A stretch of 64,000 nt of DNA from Bacteroidota bacterium (lineage in GTDB: Bacteria > Bacteroidota > Bacteroidia > Chitinophagales > Chitinophagaceae), in NCBI GenBank assembly GCA_016183765.1, contig JACPEA010000009.1, positions 1-64,000 of the forward strand, in the 5' to 3' direction. The notes beneath the pieces were generated by a model, which was not told where the DNA came from, searched no databases, and saw nothing but the letters and a program-made list of their open reading frames with translations. Below are positions 35,812 to 43,659 of the stretch, piece after piece. Position 1 is the first letter of the stretch. Every line of letters begins with the position of its first letter. Made by a program: the position numbers and the translations under genes.

Positions 35812-37014
35812 ATGTTAGACAGGATTGAACATGCGATTGAAGATATAAGGGCCGGTAAAATGGTCATAGTGGTGGATGATGAGGACCGTGAGAATGAGGG
35901 CGATTTTATCGTAGCCGCCCAGCATGCCAGTTCGGAAGTCATCAATTTCATGAGCAAGGAAGGCCGTGGACTGATCTGTGCGGCATTGACCGAAGCGCGT
36001 TGCGCCGAACTGGACCTGGGGCCCATGGTCGTTTCGAATACATCCCTGCATGAAACCGCTTTTACCGTATCGGTCGATCTTATCGGCCAGGGTACTACAA
36101 CGGGTATTTCGGCCCAGGACAGGGCCAAAACCATACAGGCCCTGGTGAACCCTCACACGCAACCCGCGGAACTGGGCAGGCCGGGACATATTTTCCCGCT
36201 GAAGGCAAAGACCGGTGGTGTATTGCGCAGGGCAGGCCACACAGAAGCTGCGGTTGACCTGGGCAGGCTTGCCGGATTGGAACCTGCCGGTGTGCTGGTG
36301 GAAGTGATGAATGAAGACGGTACCATGGCCAGGCTGCCCGAACTCCAGGAGATCGCTAAAAAATTCGGGATGAAGATCATTTCCATCAAGGACCTGATCG
36401 ATTATCGCCTCAAGACAGATTCGCTGATCGAAGAACTGGTGCGGGTAGATATGCCCACCAAATACGGCCATTTCACCCTCGTGGCATTCAAAGAAAAAAC
36501 TACCGGTGCAGAACACCTGGCCCTGATCAAAGGCAGCTGGACGGAAGAGGAAGCAGTACTTACCCGCGTCCATAGCAGTTGCTTTACCGGCGATATCCTG
36601 GGAAGTTTCCGTTGCGATTGTGGTGAGCAGCTGCACAAAGCCATGCAAATGGTGGAACAGGAAGGCAAAGGCATCATCCTGTACATGAACCAGGAGGGAC
36701 GCGGTATCGGTCTTATCAATAAACTGAAAGCCTATAAATTACAGGAAGATGGCATGGATACGGTAGAAGCTAACCTGCACTTGGGTTTTGGCATGGATGA
36801 ACGTGATTATGGGGTAGGCGCCCAGATACTCCGCTACCTGGGTGTTACCAAGTTGCGACTGATGAGCAATAACCCACGCAAACGCGCCGGTTTAAAAGGG
36901 TATGGACTTGAAATAGTAGATACAGTACCCATCGAGATCCGTCCCAACACCCATAACCGGAAATACCTGGAAACCAAACGAGACAAGCTGGGACACGAGA
37001 TATTGGGAAAATAA
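35812..37014 (+). CDS. ribBA: Bifunctional DHBP synthase / GTP cyclohydrolase II (riboflavin)
   Basis: 400 residues from ATG 35812; a TTG two codons upstream is an alternative. The N-terminal RibB half has [11 protein letters not shown] and [24 protein letters not shown] and makes 3,4-dihydroxy-2-butanone 4-phosphate from ribulose 5-phosphate. The C-terminal RibA half has the zinc cysteines in [20 protein letters not shown] and [14 protein letters not shown], and opens GTP. Both feed lumazine and riboflavin synthesis. No other rib gene is in the window. Confidence 0.97.
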   Translation: MLDRIEHAIEDIRAGKMVIVVDDEDRENEGDFIVAAQHASSEVINFMSKEGRGLICAALTEARCAELDLGPMVVSNTSLHETAFTVSVDLIGQGTTTGISAQDRAKTIQALVNPHTQPAELGRPGHIFPLKAKTGGVLRRAGHTEAAVDLGRLAGLEPAGVLVEVMNEDGTMARLPELQEIAKKFGMKIISIKDLIDYRLKTDSLIEELVRVDMPTKYGHFTLVAFKEKTTGAEHLALIKGSWTEEEAVLTRVHSSCFTGDILGSFRCDCGEQLHKAMQMVEQEGKGIILYMNQEGRGIGLINKLKAYKLQEDGMDTVEANLHLGFGMDERDYGVGAQILRYLGVTKLRLMSNNPRKRAGLKGYGLEIVDTVPIEIRPNTHNRKYLETKRDKLGHEILGK

Positions 37015-37039
37015 ACAGTCATGTTCAGTTCTTATGTAT

Positions 37040-37078
37040 AAAAGAAAAGGCCTCAATATCATTGAGGCCTTTTCTTTT
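37040..37078. terminator. Bidirectional terminator between ribBA and phoH
   Basis: AAAAGAAAAGGCCTCAAT-ATC-ATTGAGGCCTTTTCTTTT: a perfect 18-bp stem with a three-base loop, A-rich on one side and T-rich on the other, serving two convergent genes. Confidence 0.9.
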
Positions 37079-38070
37079 TATCTGTGTCCATGATGATTCC
37101 CATGTTCTGCATCTTCTTTTTCTTTTTCCTTGTCGTAAGCCCTGATGATGGCTTTTACCAGGCGGTGTCGCACCACATCTTCTTCGGTTAACTCGATATG
37201 CGAAATGCCATCGATGTTCTTGAGGATGCGGGTCGATTTCTCCAGGCCGCTGCGCATATTACGCGGCAGGTCTACCTGGGTAGGGTCGCCGGTGATGATG
37301 GCTTTGGCATTGGCGCCGATACGGGTAAGGAACATCTTCAGCTGGAGATCATTGGTATTCTGCGCCTCATCCAGGATGATGAAGGCATTGTCCAGGGTAC
37401 GTCCGCGCATATAGGCCAATGGTGCGATCTCGATGGTGCGGGTGCTCATATAATAACCGAGTTTATCGGCAGGTATCATATCGTCCAACGCATCGTATAA
37501 GGGACGCAGGTAAGGGTCGATCTTTTCTTTCAGGTCGCCGGGAAGAAAACCCAGGCTTTCGCCAGCTTCCACTGCCGGACGTGTGAGGATGATCTTCTTG
37601 ACAACCTTGTTTTTCAAAGCCCTTACCGCCAGTGCTACTGCAGTGTAGGTTTTACCGGTACCCGCCGGCCCGATGGCAAAAACAATATCATTCCTGTCAA
37701 CCGCATGCACCATCTTTTTCTGGTTCTGCGTTCGGGCTCTTACGGTTTTCCCGTTCGGACCAAATACCAGGATGTCGTTGGGATTGCGGTCAACAAAATT
37801 GTCGATGGTCTCTGCATCATCGCCACCAAGGATCTGTTCAAAATAGTTTTCACTCAGGTGCCCGTTGCGTTCCAGGTACTGAATGATGAGGTCGATCTTT
37901 TCTTTTGCTGTTTCGATCTGTTCAGGAGCCCCGCTCAGTTTTAATTGCGTCCCGCGGGAGAGGATCTTTAACAATGGAAATTTCTTTTTCAGCAAATCTA
38001 ACTTTCCGTTATTGACACCAAAGAATTCGATGGGATTAACGGATTCGAGGTTAATGATGGTTTCTGTCAA
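37078..38070 (-). CDS. phoH: PhoH-family ATPase
   Basis: 330 residues. A KH-like N-terminal domain (about 15-75) precedes a helicase-like ATPase core with Walker A G-P-A-G-T-G-K-T (about 134-141), Walker B AFIILDEAQN and sensor ITGDPTQVDLP. It begins with TTG (38068-38070): an in-frame stop lies upstream and no ATG is available before residue 60, while MTETII fits the family. The C-terminus is His-rich (HGNHHGHR). PhoH-like proteins act in RNA metabolism. It shares its terminator with ribBA. Confidence 0.92.
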   Translation of the reverse strand: MTETIINLESVNPIEFFGVNNGKLDLLKKKFPLLKILSRGTQLKLSGAPEQIETAKEKIDLIIQYLERNGHLSENYFEQILGGDDAETIDNFVDRNPNDILVFGPNGKTVRARTQNQKKMVHAVDRNDIVFAIGPAGTGKTYTAVALAVRALKNKVVKKIILTRPAVEAGESLGFLPGDLKEKIDPYLRPLYDALDDMIPADKLGYYMSTRTIEIAPLAYMRGRTLDNAFIILDEAQNTNDLQLKMFLTRIGANAKAIITGDPTQVDLPRNMRSGLEKSTRILKNIDGISHIELTEEDVVRHRLVKAIIRAYDKEKEKEDAEHGNHHGHR

Positions 38071-38113
38071 GCTGATGAGATTTTATGGATTAGTAAGATC
38101 TGAACTACTATTC

Positions 38114-38121
38114 CAAATGTA
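38114..38121 (-). promoter_or_regulatory. -7 promoter element of phoH
   Basis: On the minus strand TACATTTG matches TAnnTTTG, 43 bases before the TTG start. Confidence 0.45.
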
Positions 38122-38243
38122 ACTGGAAGACCCTATAAAATCCTAACATTTCTTATACACAGATGTGGATACCTAAGGCGGAAAATTCAGTGTGAAATTT
38201 CTGTGAACTTTTTACCGGTATTCTTCCGGTGAGAAGGATTATG

Positions 38244-38891
38244 TTATATTTTTTTCAGGGCTGCGATTGTGGCAACCGGGTCTGCAGATTTGAAAACGGT
38301 ATTACCTGCGACCAGCACATCTGCACCAGCCTGCAGGATAGAAGGTGCATTCTCTAAGGTAACACCGCCATCGATCTCGATCAGGGTATTTGCGCCCCTT
38401 TCGGTAATGAGTTGTTTGAGTGTCCGGATCTTGTCGAGCGTACGTGGAATAAATTGCTGGCCGCCAAAACCGGGGTTAACGCTCATCAGGCAAACCAGGT
38501 CAATATCCTGTATGATATCGGTGAGTTGGTTCACCGGTGTGTGCGGGTTGAGTGCCACGCCAGCTTTCATGCCCAGGCTTTTGATCTGCTGCAGGTTGCG
38601 GTGCAGGTGCGGACAGGCTTCAATATGTACGGTAAGGATATTGGCACCGGCTTTCTGGAACGCTTCGGCATATTTACCGGGCTCCAGTATCATCAGGTGC
38701 ACATCGCAGACCTTGGTGGTGGTTTTGCAAACCCGCTCGATCACGGGGAAACCAAAACTGATATTGGGAACAAAACTCCCGTCCATCACATCCAGGTGGA
38801 ACCAGTCGGCTTCACTGGCATTCAGCATCTCACAATCTTTCTGCAGGTTCAGAAAATCGGCACTTAACAGGGAGGGGGCAATGATCGGCAT
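38244..38891 (-). CDS. rpe: Ribulose-phosphate 3-epimerase
   Basis: 215-residue TIM barrel. Metal and catalytic landmarks are intact: I-A-P-S-L-L-S-A-D-F near the N-terminus, W-F-H-L-D-V-M-D-G-S-F-V-P-N with the metal-binding His/Asp pair, CDVHLMI, SVNPGFGGQQF and IEIDGGV with the second catalytic Asp. It converts ribulose 5-phosphate to xylulose 5-phosphate in the pentose phosphate route. It stands alone between phoH and a TPR lipoprotein gene in the same direction. Confidence 0.96.
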   Translation of the reverse strand: MPIIAPSLLSADFLNLQKDCEMLNASEADWFHLDVMDGSFVPNISFGFPVIERVCKTTTKVCDVHLMILEPGKYAEAFQKAGANILTVHIEACPHLHRNLQQIKSLGMKAGVALNPHTPVNQLTDIIQDIDLVCLMSVNPGFGGQQFIPRTLDKIRTLKQLITERGANTLIEIDGGVTLENAPSILQAGADVLVAGNTVFKSADPVATIAALKKI

Positions 38892-38946
38892 AACTCTGAT
38901 TTGTGGTGCAAAATTGCAAAAATTTATCCTTTTACCCGGATTAAAT

Positions 38947-39753
38947 TTAAGAAGGGCCCAACCGTTTCAATGCTTTACTTGCTTCGGTTAATCCGGGGTC
39001 GAGTACCAGTGATTTCTTATAGTTATCAATCGCTTCTGCCGGATGTTTCAATTTTTCCTCACATTTGGCGATCCAGTAATATCCATCCGCATAGGTATTT
39101 TTGAGGGTTGTCACCGTACGGAACACTTCAAGCGCTTCCTGGGTTTTCTGTGCATCGAAATACAGAAAACCTTTTTCCATATAGGCTTCCATATAATTCA
39201 GGTCGTTCCGGATGCAATTATCAAAAGCTGCTATTGCTTTTGATTGATTGCCGGTTCTTGCCAGATAGACACCTGTAATAAAGTGACAGTGTGCGGTGTA
39301 TTCTCTACCCATATGCTGATCGGCTACCTGCTGGCAAAGCAACAGGGCGGTGCTGTCTTTTTTTTCTGCCAGCAGATTGGCAGCGGCCAGTATGGCGTCT
39401 GGTGAAGGATAGATGCGAATGGCATACCGATAGGAGCGGAGAGCACCATTGGTATCGCGGGAGTTTTCCTGCAACATGCCTTTGCGGTACCAGAAGCCAT
39501 TATTCAGACTGTCGTTCAGGATCAGTGAATCCATCTGCGCCAATGCCTGTCCGTATGCCCCCAGACTGTCCAGAGCATCTACCAGCTGCATCCGCAGCCG
39601 GGTACTGTCCGGGTATTTGTTCAGTTTGTTAAAAAGCTCCTGTACCGGGGCGGGCATCTGTTCCTGGGCAAGACTGCCTGGTGGCGGAACCCTCGCCTCA
39701 TTTTTACAGGCTATCAGTAACAACAGGCAACAGGCAACTATCCATGATCTCAT
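38947..39753 (-). CDS. TPR-containing lipoprotein
   Basis: 268 residues with lipobox L-I-A-C (residues 13-16). At least five tetratricopeptide repeats follow, for example YGQALAQMDSLILNDSLNNGFWY, GALRSYRYAIRIYPSPDAIL and PAEAIDNYKKSLVLDPGLTEA. Such proteins are envelope scaffolds; no partner can be named. The -7 element sits four bases before the ATG. Confidence 0.85.
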   Translation of the reverse strand: MRSWIVACCLLLLIACKNEARVPPPGSLAQEQMPAPVQELFNKLNKYPDSTRLRMQLVDALDSLGAYGQALAQMDSLILNDSLNNGFWYRKGMLQENSRDTNGALRSYRYAIRIYPSPDAILAAANLLAEKKDSTALLLCQQVADQHMGREYTAHCHFITGVYLARTGNQSKAIAAFDNCIRNDLNYMEAYMEKGFLYFDAQKTQEALEVFRTVTTLKNTYADGYYWIAKCEEKLKHPAEAIDNYKKSLVLDPGLTEASKALKRLGPS

Positions 39754-39757
39754 GCTG

Positions 39758-39765
39758 CAAAATTA
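39758..39765 (-). promoter_or_regulatory. -7 promoter element of the TPR lipoprotein gene
   Basis: On the minus strand TAATTTTG ends four bases (CAGC) before ATG 39753, a leaderless layout. Confidence 0.55.
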
Positions 39766-39819
39766 TGGGGATAGGGCATGTCGTGACATTTTTCTGACAC
39801 AAGAGAGGGGCTTCGCACC

Positions 39820-39827
39820 TATTTTTG
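39820..39827 (+). promoter_or_regulatory. -7 promoter element of the beta-propeller gene
   Basis: TATTTTTG matches the consensus 22 bases before the ATG at 39850. No convincing -33 TTTG at 19-21 nt spacing is seen. Confidence 0.45.
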
Positions 39828-39849
39828 CCGAATCTTAACATAAGACTTT

Positions 39850-40935
39850 ATGAAAAAAGGATTGTTTGTATGGATATGTTGTTTAGCAGGGATGGGTCAG
39901 TTACTGGCGCAGGCGCCGGCACTTGTATCGGACTCGGTGCTGTTTGCCGGTGAAAAACATTTTAAGAATGTTCGCCAGCTCACTTTTGGCGGTGATAATG
40001 CAGAAGCATATTGGAGTTATGATGGTAAACACATCATTTTCCAGCGCACGAACCCCAAAGAAGGGCTCAATTGCGATCAGATCTTTATCGGCAAACTGCC
40101 TTCCTCACCCAATGAGAAGTTCACCTATCAAATGGTCAGCAGCGGCAAGGGACGAACCACCTGTGCCTTTTTTCTGCCAGATGGGAAACATTTTATCTAT
40201 GCTTCCACTCATCAGGGTGCGGATACCTGTCCGCCCACGCCTGACCGTGCAAAATATGGCAACCGTTATATCTGGCCTTTGTACAACAGCTACGATATTT
40301 TCATGGCCGACCTGGATGGTAAGATCGTGAAACAGCTGACTACGGCCAAGGGTTACGATGCCGAAGCCACCCTCTCTCCCGATGGAAAAAAAATGATCTA
40401 TTGCAGTGATAAGGAAGGTGATCTGGAACTGTATATCATGGACCTCGCTTCCGGCAAAGAGAAACGGATCACCCATATGTTGGGTTATGATGGCGGCGCA
40501 TGGTTTAGCCCCGACGGCAAAAAGATCGTTTGGCGTGCCAGTCGCCCCAAAACCGATGCGGAGATCAAGGAATACAAAGAACTGCTGGCCGATGGTATGG
40601 TGGCGCCCACCAATATGGAAGTATGGGTGGCCGATGCTGATGGCAGTAATGCCCGCCAGATCACTAATCTGGCGCAGGCCAACTGGGCGCCCAATTTTAC
40701 GCCCGACAGCAAACACATTGTTTTTTGCAGCAACCACGAATACAAAAGGGGCTTCCCGTTCAATATGTACCTGACCGATATCAATGGTAAGGGTCTTGAA
40801 AAGATCAGCCGCGATAAAGGATTTGATGCATTCCCCATGTTCAGTCCAGACGGCAAAAAGATCATTTTCTCTTCTAACCGTAACAATGGCGGAACCAGGG
40901 ATACGAATTTGTTTGTAGCGGAATGGGTGGAGTAG
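39850..40935 (+). CDS. Secreted TolB-like beta-propeller (PD40) protein
   Basis: 361 residues with a signal peptide ending QLLAQ (residue 21). Several WD40-like PD40 blades are visible by the repeated S-P-D-G-K-K-I motif: EATLSPDGKKMIYCSDKEGD, GAWFSPDGKKIVWRAS, NFTPDSKHIVFCS and MFSPDGKKIIFSSNRNNGG. The fold is that of the TolB C-terminal propeller, but the TolB N-terminal domain is missing, so this is not TolB itself. A periplasmic binding or scaffold role is inferred. Confidence 0.88.
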   Translation: MKKGLFVWICCLAGMGQLLAQAPALVSDSVLFAGEKHFKNVRQLTFGGDNAEAYWSYDGKHIIFQRTNPKEGLNCDQIFIGKLPSSPNEKFTYQMVSSGKGRTTCAFFLPDGKHFIYASTHQGADTCPPTPDRAKYGNRYIWPLYNSYDIFMADLDGKIVKQLTTAKGYDAEATLSPDGKKMIYCSDKEGDLELYIMDLASGKEKRITHMLGYDGGAWFSPDGKKIVWRASRPKTDAEIKEYKELLADGMVAPTNMEVWVADADGSNARQITNLAQANWAPNFTPDSKHIVFCSNHEYKRGFPFNMYLTDINGKGLEKISRDKGFDAFPMFSPDGKKIIFSSNRNNGGTRDTNLFVAEWVE

Positions 40936-40938
40936 GCA

Positions 40939-40961
40939 GTCGTGAGTCGTCAGTGGTGAGT
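40939..40961. repeat. Second copy of the GTCGTGA.TCGTCAGT word repeat
   Basis: 23 bases matching 26391-26413 with two mismatches, directly after a gene stop. Part of the same word-repeat family. Confidence 0.6.
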
Positions 40962-41034
40962 GATTGCCCTTTACTAAAGAAACTTTCGTGTTTATTCAAA
41001 GCCTTGATTATCTTTCTACCTTAAAAAAAATAGT

Positions 41035-41508
41035 ATGCAAACAGGAATGGTTCACTTACATAATTTTCTTCGTTGGGTGATATTGATATTGTTGTTGGTA
41101 TCGATCATCAAAGCCTATACCGGATGGCAGGGTAAAAAGACCTTTGCTGCGGGTGACAAAAAAATATGGTTGTTCACCATGATCAGCGCCCATATCACTT
41201 TGTTGCTGGGACTGTACCAGGTGGCATGGGGCCGTTACGGTTTCTTCACCACAACCTTGCCGGAAGGTACCAGTGTGATGAAAGATCCCTTTTATCGTTT
41301 TTTCTGGGTGGAACATCCGCTTGGAATGATCATCGCCATTACCATGATCACGCTGGGTCATGGTATGGCTAAAAAGCCTGTGAGCGATGAAACGAAGTAT
41401 AAAAAAGCATTTATCTATTTCCTGCTGGCGCTGGTCGTGATCCTTGCCACCATCCCCTGGCCTTTCCGGGAGATCGTGGGAAGACCCTGGTTTCCGGGAA
41501 TGAACTAA
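41035..41508 (+). CDS. Four-helix membrane protein, cytochrome-b-like
   Basis: 157 residues with four predicted membrane helices (about 10-30, 45-67, 92-112 and 127-147). The start M-V-H-L-H-N-F-L-R-W and the conserved His residues in ISAHITLLLG, FFWVEHPLGM and TLGHGMAK resemble the set of haem-ligand candidates for which such proteins are often named cytochrome B in this phylum. Haem binding is not proven. A terminator follows immediately. Confidence 0.75.
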   Translation: MQTGMVHLHNFLRWVILILLLVSIIKAYTGWQGKKTFAAGDKKIWLFTMISAHITLLLGLYQVAWGRYGFFTTTLPEGTSVMKDPFYRFFWVEHPLGMIIAITMITLGHGMAKKPVSDETKYKKAFIYFLLALVVILATIPWPFREIVGRPWFPGMN

Positions 41509-41510
41509 AT

Positions 41511-41539
41511 AAAAAAAGCCGCGTTTTGCGGCTTTTTTT
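41511..41539. terminator. Bidirectional terminator
   Basis: AAAAAAAGCCGC-GTTTT-GCGGCTTTTTTT: perfect 12-bp stem between the convergent membrane-protein and phosphoesterase genes. Confidence 0.9.
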
Positions 41540-41563
41540 ATGGCGGATAGGTATGTGAACATA

Positions 41564-42058
41564 TTAACGGTTGCCCAATTCTATCACTTCACATTGTTTC
41601 ATATCTTTTCCATCGATCACAAAACGGATCAGTGTTCTTGTTTTATGCCAGCCCTGTTTGCCTGCGGCGCCGGGATTCATATGCAGGCAATGCTGTTTGT
41701 CGTCGTACAGGATCTTTAGTATGTGCGAATGACCGCTGATGAATAACTGTGGACGGTGTTGCTGTATCAGCGGTTTGGAGGCCGGGTTGTATTTGGGCGG
41801 GTAACCACCGATATGCATCATCAGAATGGTCACCTGTTCGCAGGTCCAGACCAGTGTTTCGGGGAATTGGCTCCGGATATCCTGCCCATCAATATTTCCA
41901 TACACACCGCGCAAAGGTTTGAATTGCTGCAAGGCTTCTGCGATCCCGGCACTGCCAAAATCGCCCGCATGCCAGATCTCGTCGCAATTGGCGAAATGCC
42001 GGAATACGGCTTCATCCAGGTAGTCATGCGTGTCTGATATCAGTCCGATGGTCGTCAT
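41564..42058 (-). CDS. YfcE/MJ0936-type metallophosphoesterase
   Basis: 164-residue calcineurin-like phosphoesterase with the complete metal site: G-L-I-S-D-T-H-D (Asp, His), EIWHAGDFG (Asp), GVYGNIDG (Asn), MHIGGYPP (His) and ISGHSHI (two His). Small members of this family hydrolyse phosphodiester bonds; physiological substrates are mostly unknown. A TATCTTAG six bases before the ATG may be a weak -7 element. Confidence 0.92.
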   Translation of the reverse strand: MTTIGLISDTHDYLDEAVFRHFANCDEIWHAGDFGSAGIAEALQQFKPLRGVYGNIDGQDIRSQFPETLVWTCEQVTILMMHIGGYPPKYNPASKPLIQQHRPQLFISGHSHILKILYDDKQHCLHMNPGAAGKQGWHKTRTLIRFVIDGKDMKQCEVIELGNR

Positions 42059-42144
42059 GCGCTGCTAAGATACTGGCAGGAACGATAGGAACCGTTGGCT
42101 GATTTCTGTATACCTTAGTGGGTACCGGTTCAACCGGGGAACAT

Positions 42145-42963
42145 ATGACTAAACGGATTTTCATCGCGATCATGGCAGGTATCCTGCTGCAATCCTGCAG
42201 CGGCAGCAGGACCATGTTTTGGCCGGTCTGGAAAGAAGCGCATAATGCACAAACGGGCACAGCTTTTTACCAGCAGGTTGCTGCTGCCCAATGGCGCGAA
42301 AGGGACTCTCTTGCAAAACAGGAGATACTTGCCGGTAATATTCCCGGTTTTCTCCGGAAGTTTGCCCGGATCCGGGTTTCGTTGACAGACAGCGTTACCG
42401 GTAAAACCATACAGGCGCATTATTTTGTCTCACCGGATTATCTCTCGCTGGGAACCGATAACGACTGGGCAAGAATCCCGCTGACGCCCATGGCTGCACA
42501 GGTCATCGCCGATAGTTTTCATTGTTTTCTTCCTACCCGTAAAATGGTGAATGATATTTATGCACAGGCGGTAGTAAAACTGGCGCCGGTTCCCATGTAT
42601 GCTTGCCGCGACAGCTCGGTTACCATGTGGCAGCATCACCTGATCGTGGAAGGACAGCGGAAAGGACGAAAAGGACTGATAGCTGGGATTAAAAAAGATG
42701 TGGTGATCTCAGGAAAGGTTTCGCGCGATCCCCGTCCCGGCAGGGAAGCGATCTATGGCTGGCATAAACTGGATGGCAAGCCGATACAGCCATTGTACAC
42801 GGGCCATATTAACTGGTGGGTGGATTATAGTCATGGTATCCGCCTCGTATACAGAACCATCTGGGTGAACGGTAAAGCCATGGATTACACCGAAGTAATG
42901 AAAGATCCTGTTTTACAGAAATTATTATGCGATGAGGAATGGTGTGATTTTGTGAGGTATTGA
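42145..42963 (+). CDS. Lipoprotein of unknown function
   Basis: 272 residues from ATG 42145, where the signal peptide starts; the lipobox is L-Q-S-C. The mature protein has DSVTGKTIQAHYFVSPDYLSLGTDNDW early and a middle catalytic-looking stretch with ARIPLTPMAAQVIADSFHCFLPTRKMVNDIYAQ. The end GHINWWVDYSHGIRLVYRTIWVNG contains paired His and Trp residues that could form an active site, but no family is recognised. The gene is followed by a long word-repeat spacer. Confidence 0.75.
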   Translation: MTKRIFIAIMAGILLQSCSGSRTMFWPVWKEAHNAQTGTAFYQQVAAAQWRERDSLAKQEILAGNIPGFLRKFARIRVSLTDSVTGKTIQAHYFVSPDYLSLGTDNDWARIPLTPMAAQVIADSFHCFLPTRKMVNDIYAQAVVKLAPVPMYACRDSSVTMWQHHLIVEGQRKGRKGLIAGIKKDVVISGKVSRDPRPGREAIYGWHKLDGKPIQPLYTGHINWWVDYSHGIRLVYRTIWVNGKAMDYTEVMKDPVLQKLLCDEEWCDFVRY

Positions 42964-42975
42964 GGGGGTAAAGCA

Positions 42976-43125
42976 GGTTAAAAGGGTTGAAGAGGTTAAA
43001 ATAGTTAAAAGGGTTAAAAGAGGTTAAAAGGGTTAAAATAGTTAAAAGGGTTAAAATAGTTTAATGTAGTAACATAGTTAGGAAGTTTACGCTTGCCTCC
43101 TTTTAACCCTTTTAACTATTTTAAC
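42976..43125. repeat. GGTTAAAAG word-repeat hairpin
   Basis: The left arm (42976-43061) repeats GGTTAAAA, GAGGTTAAAAGG and AGTTAAAAGGG units about nine times; the right arm (43098-43125, CTCCTTTTAACCCTTTTAAC and on) is the complement. One long imperfect hairpin could form. It lies between convergent genes, so it may also end their transcripts. Confidence 0.7.
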
Positions 43126-43143
43126 CAGTTTTACTATTAACTA

Positions 43144-43659
43144 CTAACCCACCAGATACCTCTCTTCCAGAACAGCCTTATGATGCAGCAGGTGGCCGAA
43201 CAGGATAAAACCGATGGCATTGGCGGTTACGGGCAGGTTGCTGGCGGTGCCTTGTTCTGCCAGTTGTTCCTGGCTCAGGGAGGTCAGTAGCAGGTCAGAG
43301 GATCTGCGTACGGCAACGAACTCTTCTTTCAGGGAGGCAAAAGACCTTTTATCGGCCTGTGCGTGTTGTGCATAACTGTCTTCGTCAAAGGAAGCCAGCG
43401 GGGTTTTGTCTTTCCGGGAGATACATAATATGCGGTAAGCGAAAATTCTTTCTGCATCGATCACGTGCTGCAGTAGTTCCTTAATGGTCCATTTGCCTTC
43501 TGCGTAACGGTAGTTGGCCTTGTCTTCGGGGAGCGAGGTATAAAAATCGTTGAGCTCAGCAGCGTAGCGTTGAATGGCTTCGGCCACGCTGTCCGTTGCT
43601 ACCTGCGAAACATATCTGGCGAAATATGATGGGAATTCAGCGGATTGCGGTCTGGACAT
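43144..43659 (-). CDS. DinB-family protein
   Basis: 171 residues with the DinB/YfiT four-helix bundle. Metal-binding His candidates are in ELLQHVIDAERIF and FGHLLHHKAVLEERY. Members include metal-dependent thiol transferases and DNA-damage-induced proteins; the function here is open. The ATG overlaps the stop of the upstream subtilase gene by one base (TAATG), so the two are translationally coupled. Confidence 0.88.
   Translation of the reverse strand: MSRPQSAEFPSYFARYVSQVATDSVAEAIQRYAAELNDFYTSLPEDKANYRYAEGKWTIKELLQHVIDAERIFAYRILCISRKDKTPLASFDEDSYAQHAQADKRSFASLKEEFVAVRRSSDLLLTSLSQEQLAEQGTASNLPVTANAIGFILFGHLLHHKAVLEERYLVG

Noticed and set aside
42976-43125. CRISPR array
   Set aside because: Units are 7-12-base words without unique spacers, and no cas gene is present.
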